A model generated the notes under the pieces. The model was not told where the DNA came from. It saw only the letters and a program-made list of their open reading frames with translations, and searched no databases. DNA of 64,000 nt from Vescimonas sanitatis (lineage in GTDB: Bacteria > Bacillota > Clostridia > Oscillospirales > Oscillospiraceae). Below, piece by piece: positions 8,082 through 16,280 of the stretch. Made by a program: the position numbers and the translations under genes. The stretch is taken from contig NZ_JBMGPW010000004.1 of NCBI RefSeq assembly GCF_049060325.1, positions 1 to 64,000 of the forward strand. Reading direction: 5' to 3'. How positions within the stretch are numbered: the first letter of the stretch is position 1; each line of letters starts with the position of its first letter.

Positions 8082-8639
8082 ATGGAGGACGAAAGAATCA
8101 TTGATCTATACTGGCAGCGAAGTCAGGAGGCCATCTCCTGTACCGATGAAAAGTACGGCAGGCTTTGCATGAAAATTTCTCTCAATATCCTATCCAACGC
8201 GCAGGACGCGGAAGAATGCGTGTCTGATACATACATGGCCCTATGGAACAGCATTCCCCCACAGCGGCCAACGTGTTTTCAGGCTTTTGCGGCAGCCATT
8301 GTCAGAAATCTCAGCCTGATGAAGTTGCGGGAGCAGTACGCCCGGAAACGCGGCGGCGGTGAGTTTGATCTTGTATTGGACGAGCTGAAGGACACCATCG
8401 CTTCCGGTGATTCCGTGGAAGCGGAATGCGAGAGGAAGGAGTTTGCCGCGGCGGTCAATCAATTTCTTTGCACACTCTCAGCAGACGACCGAAATATCTT
8501 TGTGTGCCGCTACTGGTTCTTTGCTTCCATAGCGGACATTGCCTTGAGGTTCAAGTGTTCACAAAGCAAAGTAAAAACCTCACTTTTCCGAACCAGGCAG
8601 AAATTACGGCTATATTTATCTAAGGAGGGCTTGCTATGA
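8082..8639 (+). CDS. ECF-type RNA polymerase sigma-70 family factor
   Basis: 185 residues. Region 2 includes DAEECVSDTYMALWNSIPP (about residues 41-59), and region 4 is a C-terminal helix-turn-helix ending SQSKVKTSLFRTRQKLR. AAAGGAGG precedes the ATG. The stop overlaps the start of the next gene (ATGA), which encodes its likely membrane anti-sigma partner. A TGTAACC box at 8023-8029 could be the -35 of an autoregulated promoter. The protein is clearly related to the sigma factor at 62908-63462, with the same DAEECVSD segment and IPP(Q/E)RP. It is oriented against all surrounding conjugative-element genes, a sign of late insertion. Confidence 0.85.
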   Translation: MEDERIIDLYWQRSQEAISCTDEKYGRLCMKISLNILSNAQDAEECVSDTYMALWNSIPPQRPTCFQAFAAAIVRNLSLMKLREQYARKRGGGEFDLVLDELKDTIASGDSVEAECERKEFAAAVNQFLCTLSADDRNIFVCRYWFFASIADIALRFKCSQSKVKTSLFRTRQKLRLYLSKEGLL

Positions 8640-9649
8640 CATCGTTTGACTTTCTGTCCGGGTTCAACAATATTGATCCGAAATTTATACTGGATGCCAT
8701 CGACCTGATGCAGACGGTTGAGGCATCTGATGCCGAAAAGGAGATTATGAACATGGAAAACTATACGATTCACAAAAAGAGACCTGTCAGAAGATCGGTA
8801 CTGGTGGCGGCGGCTGTCATAGCGCTTTTGTGCGCCATGTGCGTGGGGGCCTACGCGGTGAATCTGTTTGGTATCAGAGACGCTGTGATGGGCAGCCAGA
8901 TCGTTTCCGACAACTATGTGAACGGTGAATATGCAGGCAAAAAGCTGGCTGACGGAATGACCATCAGCATGCAGGGCTGCATCGGCTCCCCCGAATACGA
9001 GGCCTCCCGCGAGTTCAACGCCTTCTCCAGCTCCTACGAAGCAAACGGTTATAACGGAGATGCGCTGCACCAGCCTCTGGGGGACTGGGGCGAAGCCCTT
9101 GGGAGGGTCTACAACGGCCTTTACACGGAAACGCTGGTCAACAAGTTCCTTGAGATCAGCGAGAAATACGATCTCAAGCCGTGGGACGCTCTATACGAAG
9201 GCTCCGGATATACGAGCTTTTGCGAGATCATCGGCAGCGATGGCTTTTTGACGCTGGAAAGCCCGTCCCGGCAGGGCGTCCCCGACTATCGGGTATGGAA
9301 CGACGGCTCCTTCTCCTACGGGGATGACTGGAGCACCGGCGGCGAGGAAGAAAGCTTCTGCACCGTTGCCATAAACCGCCGGGTGAAGGGAAGCATGAGC
9401 ATCGACTGCCTTTCTCTGGATGACGCCCATGAATATCACGAGTGGTCGTATACCACCGCGCGCGGCGAGACAGTGTCTGTTTACTCCGGCAACCATCAGT
9501 TCATTGTCCTTTACAACGGCGAGAACGCATTTATCAGCCTGGTCTCTCAGCCGGGTGACTCTCTCGGCGATGACGAGATCAAAGCATATGTGGAAAGCGT
9601 TGATCTCTCTGCGCTGGATAAAATCGGTCATATCAACCTGCCGGCATAA
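8636..9649 (+). CDS. Membrane-anchored anti-sigma-type protein
   Basis: 337 residues: a short cytoplasmic N-terminal region (1-52), one transmembrane segment at about 54-76 (VLVAAAVIALLCAMCVGAYA), then a large extracytoplasmic domain with no obvious catalytic motif. This topology, and translational coupling (4-nt overlap) to an ECF sigma gene, indicate an anti-sigma factor or sensor that releases the sigma factor on an envelope signal. The cytoplasmic part lacks a recognisable zinc-binding anti-sigma motif, so the inhibitory role is inferred from context. Confidence 0.65.
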   Translation: MTSFDFLSGFNNIDPKFILDAIDLMQTVEASDAEKEIMNMENYTIHKKRPVRRSVLVAAAVIALLCAMCVGAYAVNLFGIRDAVMGSQIVSDNYVNGEYAGKKLADGMTISMQGCIGSPEYEASREFNAFSSSYEANGYNGDALHQPLGDWGEALGRVYNGLYTETLVNKFLEISEKYDLKPWDALYEGSGYTSFCEIIGSDGFLTLESPSRQGVPDYRVWNDGSFSYGDDWSTGGEEESFCTVAINRRVKGSMSIDCLSLDDAHEYHEWSYTTARGETVSVYSGNHQFIVLYNGENAFISLVSQPGDSLGDDEIKAYVESVDLSALDKIGHINLPA

Positions 9650-10544
9650 GCCCGCCCCGATTGCGACAAACTGCTGGACAACCACCAAGGGAGGGACGGA
9701 AGTCCCTCCCTTGGTGGTTACTGGTCTTAGGTGGATCACAGCTTGGTTTTTGGATGTCGGTCAGGCTGCCGGTATTCTTGCAGGTGGAGTTCTTTGCTTC
9801 ACGCACGGTCTTATCCAGCGTAGGATTGCCGGTCTGGTTCTTGGGGTAAACGGTGACATCGTAGTTCCATGCTGTGCCGTCCATGGTGGTCATGGGCAGG
9901 GACACGAAGAAGGGATTGCAGGTGGAGGTCACGTTTTCAGGGACGCGAGTCTCCACCACCAGATAAAGCCCCTGCTCCATATTGGAAGCGGAGGTGTGTC
10001 CGGTGGCATCCGTTTCGGTCATGGCAACACCGCCGTTCTTGGCAGCGGCCTCCAGCGCATTTTTCACGGTGGTGGCATTGGCAGTCAGCGCGGTGGACAG
10101 CTTGTTGTTGAGCACATCGCTGGTGAAGTAGTTGACGTCATCCTCAGTCTTGTGAGCGTCTGCGCCGGTCAGGCCGATGGCAGACAGCACGGCGTTGCTG
10201 CGTTCAGAGCCATCAAAGCCATACAGCACACCCACCGTGCGCTGACCGTCCAACACTTCATTGTTCATGGTGATGTCGGCCACGCGGAGGTATGTGAACT
10301 CTACGCCCTGAATGGCGTACTTGCTCAGCTTGTCGATAACCGCGTCGTCATGCAGGCCGGTGCTGACATAGGACCCAGTGTCCCATGCGCCCTCCGCACT
10401 GGCCGTGGTGATGTCGTACTTGTAGATGGAAAGGGATGCTTTCTTGCTGGTGTCAATGGTCGGCTCGGCAAATGCTGTGGTGATGAGGCTCAGAGCCATG
10501 ATAGTGGCCATGAGCATGGCCAATAGGCGATGGATCTTTTTCAT
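9633..10544 (-). pseudogene. Major pilin / SpaA-type backbone protein, 3'-truncated
   Basis: Starts with a signal peptide (MKKIHRLLAMLMATIMALSL, cleavage near AFA) and continues as a gram-positive pilin: SLSIYKYDITTASAEGAWDT, a long variable region, then VYPKNQTGNPTLDKTVREA, which is typical of the linker before the second Cna_B domain. From about TDIQ (near position 9750) the sequence becomes unrelated and stops without an isopeptide domain or LPxTG sorting signal. The product could be secreted but not anchored or polymerised. The break faces the plus-strand sigma/anti-sigma block. Confidence 0.8.
9680..9719. terminator. 17-bp perfect hairpin between convergent genes
   Basis: AACCACCAAGGGAGGGA (9680-9696), a six-base loop and the exact complement (9703-9719). 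It lies between the anti-sigma gene on the plus strand and the broken pilin gene on the minus strand, overlapping the garbled pilin tail. Neither side has a U tract, so it may be a repeat element or junction scar rather than a classic terminator. Confidence 0.5.
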
Positions 10545-10637
10545 GTTCAGTTGTTCTCCTTGTTCATAATTTTTGAGTTGAGTTTTTCACTTTTTACGGG
10601 TATACTGGTGGTATCAATCCGAAGGAGGTGATTGCAG

Positions 10638-10964
10638 ATGGTCTATACCGTGGAGCAAATCGCGCAGCGTATTTTGCCTGTTGCACAGAAGTACGGGCTG
10701 AAGGCGGTTTATCTGTTCGGTTCCTATGCCCGCGGCACGGCGACCGAATCCAGTGACATAGACCTTTTGATTGACACCTCGGGGACAAACATCAAGAGTC
10801 TCCTCTCGCTTTCCGCTGTGTACTGCGACTTGGAAGACGCGCTCCAAAAAAGCATTGACCTGATTACGGTAAGCTCGCTGGAGCAGCGGCCTCAAATGGA
10901 AAACGATGTACGCTTCCGTGATACGGTGCTGAAAGAAAGGGTGAATCTGTATGTTGCCGCCTGA
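10638..10964 (+). CDS. MNT-type nucleotidyltransferase
   Basis: 108 residues with the minimal nucleotidyltransferase signature LFGSYARGTATESSDIDLLI (GSxxRG and SDxDL). It belongs to the MNT group that usually acts as antitoxin to a HEPN ribonuclease by AMP-modifying it. GGAGGTGA lies 6 to 8 nt before the ATG at 10638. The expected HEPN/DUF86 partner is absent; instead a 23-residue frame overlaps the stop codon. It therefore looks like an orphan antitoxin or the remainder of a lost pair. Confidence 0.75.
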   Translation: MVYTVEQIAQRILPVAQKYGLKAVYLFGSYARGTATESSDIDLLIDTSGTNIKSLLSLSAVYCDLEDALQKSIDLITVSSLEQRPQMENDVRFRDTVLKERVNLYVAA

Positions 10965-11035
10965 TGCCCAGCGATTGGCGCACGGAGGCTCTATGCGAGT
11001 TCTGTGAACAGCAGCTACAAGCCTTTCAGAATTGA
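10964..11035 (+). CDS. 23-residue frame coupled to the MNT gene
   Basis: ATG at 10964 overlaps the MNT stop codon (TGATG). The peptide is MPSDWRTEALCEFCEQQLQA plus three residues. It sits where a HEPN toxin gene normally follows and could be a decayed partner or a chance frame. There is no separate ribosome binding site beyond CCGCC, so translation would depend on coupling. Confidence 0.3.
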   Translation: MPSDWRTEALCEFCEQQLQAFQN

Positions 11036-11039
11036 ACCA

Positions 11040-12926
11040 TCAGCCTGCCGTTTTGCGGCGGGCTAATTTTTTGCAAAAATAAACACCCATGCAAAGCATG
11101 AGTGCTGCAAACAGGAAATAGGTTGTAAATCCCGTACCGCCTGTGAAGGGCAGGACGAAGCCTGCGTTGTTGCAGGCAGTGATGGTAATGTCTCGGTTAT
11201 TGCTGTCCAACGTTCCTGTGAACAGCGGCTCGGTCATCAGGGTGTACCCCGCAGGTGCTTTTACTTCGGTAATACGGAATTGAACACCGATTTTAAGATT
11301 CTCCCACTTGGCGATGCCTATGTTGTCAGTGGTCACTCTGCCGACCTCCGCCCACGTCTCGCCGTCTGCGGAGGTCTCCAGCAGCAGCTCCGCACCGGCA
11401 AGAGGTGCGCCTGTGGCATCCAACTTGCGGACGGTAATGCTGCCTTTTGCCAACGCATTTGTCCGCTTGTGCGTAATGTTCAGTGCTGTGGCCGTAATGG
11501 TGATCTGATACTCGGTGTTGTCCACTACATAACCGCTGGGTGCGCTGATCTCCTGATAGCTGTACTTGCCCTGCGGCAAATCACCAAAAACCGCCTTACC
11601 GTCCGCGCCGGTGGTAGCGTCTGCCACCTTTTCCCCCGTGCTGTCGTATAGCCGGTAGGTCACGCCCGCCAGCGCCTTGCCTGTTTCGGCATCTACCTTA
11701 TTGATGGTCAGGCTGCCTTTTGCCAGCGCGTTCGTCCGTTTCGCCGTAATATTCAACGCCGTGGCCGTAATGTTGATCTGATACTTAGTGCTGTCCACCA
11801 CATAGCCAGAGAGAGCGCTGATCTCCTGATAGCTATACCTGCCCTGCAGCAAATCAGCAAGCACTGCCTTGCCGTCCGCGCCGGTGGTCACATCTGCCAC
11901 CTTTTTCCCTGCGCTGTCGTACAGCCGGTAGGTCACGCCCGCCAGCGCCTTGCCGGTCTCCGCATCGACTTTGTTGATGGTCAGGCTGCCCTTCTCCTCC
12001 ACAATGTTGACCTTAAAGTGTATATACGCCCACACGGGATCAGGCAGCGAGGTCAGCGCCGCACACGCCTGGTAGCCGCTGCCGTTGCTGGGTTCCAGCA
12101 GCACGGACTCCGTGCCCGCCACATCCAGCGAGTAGCCGTAGTCGCTGCTGATATAGCCGTTCAGCTGCGCCGCTGCGTCCTTTGTGGCCGTCACGGTCAG
12201 CGTGTTCCAGCTCTGATTGACCGTCACACCGCTGATATTGGTGCTGAAGTAATACTGCGACAGCACACCATTGGTATCGGTGGCTGTACCCACATACTGA
12301 CTGCCGTCCCATGTCAGCGTAATAGCGTTGGCGTCCGAAAGCTGGTTACGGTACTTCACCGCGAAGCTGGGGATCTTGCCGTGGTTCATAATGCGGTCAA
12401 TAATGATGTTGTACGCCACCGCCACGTCGTCGCCCGCATAATGGAACAGGTTGGCGCAGGTGGTATCATACAGCGCGTAGGGATACACCGGGCTGCGGTA
12501 GCCGCACACGAACTCCCACACCACCGCCTGCGTCGCCAGCTGCGCGCAGTCCGGGTGCATATTGAAGCCGTAATTGCCGCCATAACCGTAGGCCATAGCC
12601 AGCGTCACGGCATACCGCTGATTCCACGTCAAATCGCTCCACGATGTGGAGGAATACTGCAAATCACCGCTGGCGGAGCGCACCTCCGGCTCCATACAGT
12701 AGGCCGGGACAGTCTCCCCGGTGTCGTTCCGGGTGAAATACTTGAGCTTGTTGCTGGTGTACGGCCCCCACTGGGACACAGGCGTCTTGTCCTCGTGGTA
12801 GCGGTACTCGTTGCCGCTGCTGACGATGCCCGTGACCGTGGCGGCGTGGGCTGTCACAACGGACAATCCCATGACAGCCACCAGTAGGCACACCAGCGTC
12901 AACAGCTTAGGAATTGTTTTCTTCAT
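11040..12926 (-). CDS. LPxTG-anchored thioester-domain surface adhesin
   Basis: About 628 residues. Order: signal peptide (cleavage near AHAATV); thioester domain with VPAYCMEP (Cys about residue 77) and ATQAVVW (Gln about residue 133), the Cys and Gln pair that forms an internal thioester for covalent host binding; three Cna_B/SpaA-like stalk domains starting KGSLTINKVDAETGK, KGSLTINKVDAETGK and KGSITVRKLDATG; sorting signal LPFTG, hydrophobic helix and basic tail KKLARRKTAG. The start at 12926 has AGAAAGGA upstream. It is the tip/adhesin gene of a pilus locus whose backbone pilin and sortase are both broken. It may still be anchored by a housekeeping sortase. Confidence 0.88.
   Translation of the reverse strand: MKKTIPKLLTLVCLLVAVMGLSVVTAHAATVTGIVSSGNEYRYHEDKTPVSQWGPYTSNKLKYFTRNDTGETVPAYCMEPEVRSASGDLQYSSTSWSDLTWNQRYAVTLAMAYGYGGNYGFNMHPDCAQLATQAVVWEFVCGYRSPVYPYALYDTTCANLFHYAGDDVAVAYNIIIDRIMNHGKIPSFAVKYRNQLSDANAITLTWDGSQYVGTATDTNGVLSQYYFSTNISGVTVNQSWNTLTVTATKDAAAQLNGYISSDYGYSLDVAGTESVLLEPSNGSGYQACAALTSLPDPVWAYIHFKVNIVEEKGSLTINKVDAETGKALAGVTYRLYDSAGKKVADVTTGADGKAVLADLLQGRYSYQEISALSGYVVDSTKYQINITATALNITAKRTNALAKGSLTINKVDAETGKALAGVTYRLYDSTGEKVADATTGADGKAVFGDLPQGKYSYQEISAPSGYVVDNTEYQITITATALNITHKRTNALAKGSITVRKLDATGAPLAGAELLLETSADGETWAEVGRVTTDNIGIAKWENLKIGVQFRITEVKAPAGYTLMTEPLFTGTLDSNNRDITITACNNAGFVLPFTGGTGFTTYFLFAALMLCMGVYFCKKLARRKTAG
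11448..11993. repeat. Tandem 273-bp repeat encoding two 91-residue stalk domains
   Basis: Two consecutive in-frame copies (11721-11993 and 11448-11720), each coding a domain that starts KGSLTINKVDAETGK and ends near TNALA, with about a dozen amino-acid differences. The next stalk module starts exactly 273 bp further on but is diverged. Copy number could change by recombination and so alter adhesin length. Confidence 0.8.
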
Positions 12927-12947
12927 GCTCGTCCTTTCTCCCAACGC

Positions 12948-12979
12948 AAAAGGCCGGCAGCATACGCTGTCGGCCTTTT
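12948..12979 (-). terminator. Rho-independent terminator after the lipoprotein gene
   Basis: On the minus strand AAAAGGCCGACAGC and GCTGCCGGCCTTTT pair over 13 of 14 positions around GTAT. It follows the stop codon at 12999 and precedes the adhesin gene, separating the two transcripts. Confidence 0.8.
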
Positions 12980-12998
12980 GGTCGGGTATTCAGTTGGT

Positions 12999-13751
12999 TT
13001 ATCCGTACAGCACCACCACGATGTATTCGTCCGATGCCGCATCGTAGCGGACGGTGCAGTTGAACCGCGCATACGCACTGACCGTTTCCGCGCCGTCCAT
13101 AGCGGCAAGGCAGGCGAAGGTGGCGTCCACATTACCCCGCACCGCGGCGGTCAGTGCCGCCTGTCCACCGTTCTCCGCCAGCCATGCCACGCTGTCCGCC
13201 GTGCCGGGGAAGTAGCTGGAGTCGGCGGCGGTCATACTGGTGTCGATGGTCACGCCGTACTGCGCTCTTGCGTACTCGTTGCCTGCTTGAATAGCCTCCG
13301 CGATGGAGTAGATGTCCCCGCTGGCGGCAGGCTTCGGCGTGGGCGTAGGTTCGGGCGTAGGCGCAGGCGCAGGTTGTTCCTCCTGTTTCTCTGCCGGCTT
13401 CTGTGTAGGTGCCGGCGTGGGTGTGGAAGCAGGTGTATCCTCCGGCACAGGCGCGGGTGTTGCCGGCTCTTTCGGTGCAGCGGGTGCAAGATTCTTTTCC
13501 GCTTCTGCATCTGTAGGCGTATCCACCCGTTCGACAGGCAGCAGCGCATCCGCACTGTCCTCGGTTTTTTCCTCCTTCTGCGGCATTTCAGCCTTGTCCG
13601 CCGTCTTGTCCGCTACACCAGCCACACCTTGTGCTGCGCTCTGCACCGCCGCCACTGGCAGCATCGTCGATGTGGAGTTGTCCCTCGTCTGCCCGCAGGC
13701 CGTGAGCAGCAGGAGTGCCCCCATCATCAGTGTCATGATCCTCTTTTTCAT
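12999..13751 (-). CDS. Lipoprotein with Pro/Thr-rich linker
   Basis: About 250 residues. It has a lipobox, LLLLTACGQ, after a short charged start (MKKRIM), so the Cys is lipid-modified. Residues 85-155 form a Pro/Ala/Thr/Glu-rich spacer (for example PAPTQKPAEKQEEQPAPAPT) that would carry the globular C-terminal domain through the wall. The final 100 residues (from DIYSIAEAIQAGNEYARAQYG) are a compact alpha/beta domain of unknown function. The start at 13751 has AAAGGAGAAA upstream. It is cargo of the conjugative element next to the adhesin. Confidence 0.7.
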   Translation of the reverse strand: MKKRIMTLMMGALLLLTACGQTRDNSTSTMLPVAAVQSAAQGVAGVADKTADKAEMPQKEEKTEDSADALLPVERVDTPTDAEAEKNLAPAAPKEPATPAPVPEDTPASTPTPAPTQKPAEKQEEQPAPAPTPEPTPTPKPAASGDIYSIAEAIQAGNEYARAQYGVTIDTSMTAADSSYFPGTADSVAWLAENGGQAALTAAVRGNVDATFACLAAMDGAETVSAYARFNCTVRYDAASDEYIVVVLYG

Positions 13752-13876
13752 GTGCGTTTCTCCTTTCGTGTTTTTGGTAGCACAAACAACTACCACACAA
13801 CCATCCGTAAGTCAACGGAAAGATCTACAATGACCTATTACGGTGGGAGGCCCTCTGGCACAAGCCGTTCCCATGC

Positions 13877-14353
13877 TCATATCATGCCCTCTATTTCCAT
13901 GTGAGGCACTTCTTCCCACGCCATGTTCTGCCGCTGGACATCCAGATCATAGGCCGTACAGTAGCAGTTATAATCTCCGGGGGACGGATTGCAGCGCAGG
14001 CAGTAGCGGTAATGCTCGGTTTCCACGATGTAACCGTAGTTTTGTGTCCAGCCGCCGTCGATTTTGCCGCCGTGATCATAACAGAAACGCTCCATAGCAA
14101 AGCGGCTTTTCAGCACACTCTCCCGCAGCGTGTCCACGACCTCCTGCAGCTCCAGCTTGAATGCGGGGCTGTTCAGCTCCTCCGGGCCACGGGGCCACCA
14201 TGTATGCCAGAACTCGTTGCCGCTGCGCCCGAAGTCCATGCGGACGTGGCCAACGGTACCCAGCCGCTTATCTTCTTCGGGGTGCGGGGTATAAAATAAG
14301 CCCGCCTCCTCCGGGCGGGCAGGGCGGATATGAAATTGCGTTGCATCTTTCAA
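13877..14353 (-). CDS. Mobile-element hypothetical protein
   Basis: 158 residues, rich in aromatic residues and cysteines (WHTWWP, CLRCNPSPGDYNCYC). TTG at 14351-14353 is the start, 9 nt after GGAG. The N-terminal region with GTVGHVRMDFGRSGNEFWHT recalls proteins that recur in Clostridia conjugative elements, but I cannot name the function. Its transcript runs towards the lipoprotein gene. Confidence 0.55.
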   Translation of the reverse strand: MKDATQFHIRPARPEEAGLFYTPHPEEDKRLGTVGHVRMDFGRSGNEFWHTWWPRGPEELNSPAFKLELQEVVDTLRESVLKSRFAMERFCYDHGGKIDGGWTQNYGYIVETEHYRYCLRCNPSPGDYNCYCTAYDLDVQRQNMAWEEVPHMEIEGMI

Positions 14354-14451
14354 GGTTAAGATCTCCTTTCGGTGTAGAATTTGGCTTTACACATTTTTGA
14401 GGGTGTGCTATGATGTGGCAAACAAATCGGAAGTTGGAGGGATAGATTTCT

Positions 14452-14976
14452 ATGATTATCAGATATGCAGAAGAGAAAAATTTTATAGAATTGCGACAGT
14501 TTTATGACGGTATGTGTAAAGTTTTGAGCGAAAAAGATTTTCTGCCGGAGGGAGATAAAGGTGGTTTCCCTCCAGATGAAATGATCAAAGATGCAATCAA
14601 AGAGAGAAATCAGTTTATCGGTATTGAAGATGGTCGAATTGTTGCGGCGTATATTATGAATCATGATCGTGATGAGGCGTATCACGCAGTTAAATGGCTT
14701 ATTGATGCAAATGATAACGAGACAGTAGTTCTTCATGCCTTGCGTGTCCTTCCGGAATATGGAGGTCGTGGATACTCGAAGCAGTTAGTTCAACACGCAA
14801 TAGACACAGCAAGGGAAAGAAACCTTAAATCAATTCGTCTTGATTGCATAGAGGGAAATGATATTCCACAGAAAATGTATATGTCGTTTGGATTTAAGTA
14901 TGTGGATACGGTTGAAATCACATATGTTGATATTGGGGTACCGAGGAAGTTCCTCTTATATGAGTTTGTACTCTAA
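14452..14976 (+). CDS. GNAT-family N-acetyltransferase
   Basis: 174 residues. The acetyl-CoA-binding region is VLHALRVLPEYGGRGYSKQL (motif A, RGYS in place of Q/RxxGxG/A), followed by the beta5/alpha4 part with DCIEGNDIPQKMYMSFGFK. A clear SD (GGAGGGA) precedes ATG 14452. The gene is clearly more AT-rich than everything around it and runs opposite to its neighbours, so it was probably acquired separately. The substrate is unknown. Confidence 0.8.
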   Translation: MIIRYAEEKNFIELRQFYDGMCKVLSEKDFLPEGDKGGFPPDEMIKDAIKERNQFIGIEDGRIVAAYIMNHDRDEAYHAVKWLIDANDNETVVLHALRVLPEYGGRGYSKQLVQHAIDTARERNLKSIRLDCIEGNDIPQKMYMSFGFKYVDTVEITYVDIGVPRKFLLYEFVL

Positions 14977-15076
14977 TCAAGACATAATAACAGTTATATC
15001 TTGAACATTGTACAAACAAATTCCCGTTTGTCTGCCTACCAAGCGGCTCGTTCCAAATGGATCGAGCCGCTTTTGC

Positions 15077-15997
15077 TTACATCATCCTCTGCCCCTGTGT
15101 CTGCTCCGGGAAGGGCGGGTCCAAGCGCCGCAGCAGGCCGAACTCCGTTTTTGTCACGCAGTCGTTTTCCATGCAGTCCTGACCGTATTTCTCAAAATCC
15201 ATGTAGCCGTCCAGCTCATAGATGGCCTCATCATCCAGCCCCAGCGTTTCCTGCAATCGCTGCTGCCCGTAACCATAGGCATCCTCCGTGATGCGCTGGT
15301 AGTTGTCCAGATCTCGCAGGAGCTCACAGGCTCCGCGCAGCGTATCCGGCCGCTCGGCCTCCAGCACGGCAGCGTAGGTCAGGAGCATCCCGTCCTGCTG
15401 CCAGATGTCCTCCAAGGCTTCGGCAAAATCGTTGTAATCCTCCACGGCGGGGCAATCCGTATCGCGGATCAGCTCACCGATGTAAGGCACCTTGAAGCGA
15501 ATATCACAGAGCATGGCATCCGCGAAAACATCAATATCGAGGTAATCCTTCACCGCGTCGAGGTATTCCTCATCAGCGGGGAGGACGAGGGTGTAGTCCG
15601 GCTTTCCATCGACGCGCAGCGTCATGCGGAGCATTTCATCCCTGCTCTCATCCCGCCAAGGCTCTGCCGGCGAAAGATAGCTGCGGTCGATCCCCATATC
15701 CGGCGTCAGCAAGCTGCGGGCGTTGGGGACAAAGGCACTGTACCGGGCATAATCCGCTCCCTGCGTATCAACAAGGATGCCATCATTTCGGCCTACTCCC
15801 AATACAAGGAAACCATACCTCATCCCGTCATCATAGTGAAGCGAAGCCCTGGCCTCTCTGATGAACGGATATTTCTCCAGCATCGACCGGCAGAACTGGT
15901 CAAACTCTGCGGTGGAAAGTTCGACCACCTTCTCCACCACGCAAGCCTCCACCTCTAGCGCGACCTGCTTGCAGCGAAAATCTGCTTTAAGTATCAT
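15077..15997 (-). CDS. Mobile-element protein, DUF6329/DUF5688-like
   Basis: About 306 residues. The N-terminal 110 residues (MILKADFRCKQVALEVEAC and DTQGADYARYSAFVPNARSL) resemble an accessory domain often seen in Clostridia conjugative elements. The second half, LTYAAVLEAERPDTLRGACE and ELDGYMDFEKYGQD, recalls ArdA-like or antirestriction-associated tails. GGAGGCAGAAGA sets the start at 15997, which overlaps the small upstream gene by 11 nt. Function is unknown; family names are from memory of the pattern. Confidence 0.55.
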   Translation of the reverse strand: MILKADFRCKQVALEVEACVVEKVVELSTAEFDQFCRSMLEKYPFIREARASLHYDDGMRYGFLVLGVGRNDGILVDTQGADYARYSAFVPNARSLLTPDMGIDRSYLSPAEPWRDESRDEMLRMTLRVDGKPDYTLVLPADEEYLDAVKDYLDIDVFADAMLCDIRFKVPYIGELIRDTDCPAVEDYNDFAEALEDIWQQDGMLLTYAAVLEAERPDTLRGACELLRDLDNYQRITEDAYGYGQQRLQETLGLDDEAIYELDGYMDFEKYGQDCMENDCVTKTEFGLLRRLDPPFPEQTQGQRMM

Positions 15998-16193
15998 TCT
16001 TCTGCCTCCTCTCGATTTTCTCCATATCTGTCCGCAGGCAAGTCCCATCCCGATGCCAGCAGATGACACCGTGGGCGGGGTACGGGCATCCGCGGCATCG
16101 TTCGTTCTCAGTGCAAAACACCGGCTCCGGCGGCGTCGGCACAAATGCCGTGCAGGTGCGTTTGTCTACACTGCGTCTGATCCCATCGATCAT
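15987..16193 (-). CDS. Small cysteine-rich protein
   Basis: 68 residues. Five cysteines (CTAF, CTENERCRGCPY, CWHRDGTC) and histidines suggest a small zinc-binding fold. GGAGGAAAAC directly precedes ATG 16193, and the gene overlaps the next start by 11 nt, so it is translationally coupled. This level of coupling and the SD make it a real gene despite its size. Confidence 0.6.
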   Translation of the reverse strand: MIDGIRRSVDKRTCTAFVPTPPEPVFCTENERCRGCPYPAHGVICWHRDGTCLRTDMEKIERRQKNDT

Positions 16194-16223
16194 GTTTTCC
16201 TCCGACTTTTGTCCATAAAATGC

Positions 16224-16258
16224 AAAAAGGACGAAGTCTGACCCTTCAAACTTCGTCC
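16224..16258 (-). terminator. Terminator upstream of the Cys-rich gene
   Basis: GGACGAAGT (16229-16237) pairs with ACTTCGTCC (16250-16258). On the minus strand a run of five T follows. It ends the transcript of the gene at 16281-16958. Confidence 0.75.
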
Positions 16259-16280
16259 CGTGACATTCTGTATTACATTA

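Noticed and set aside
9420..10526. Plus-strand frame of 368 codons across the pilin gene
   Set aside because: It starts inside the anti-sigma gene and runs antisense to the pilin signal peptide; no SD.
13320..13490. Pro/Ala/Thr-coding tract as a DNA repeat array
   Set aside because: It is low-complexity coding sequence for the lipoprotein linker, without a fixed repeat unit.
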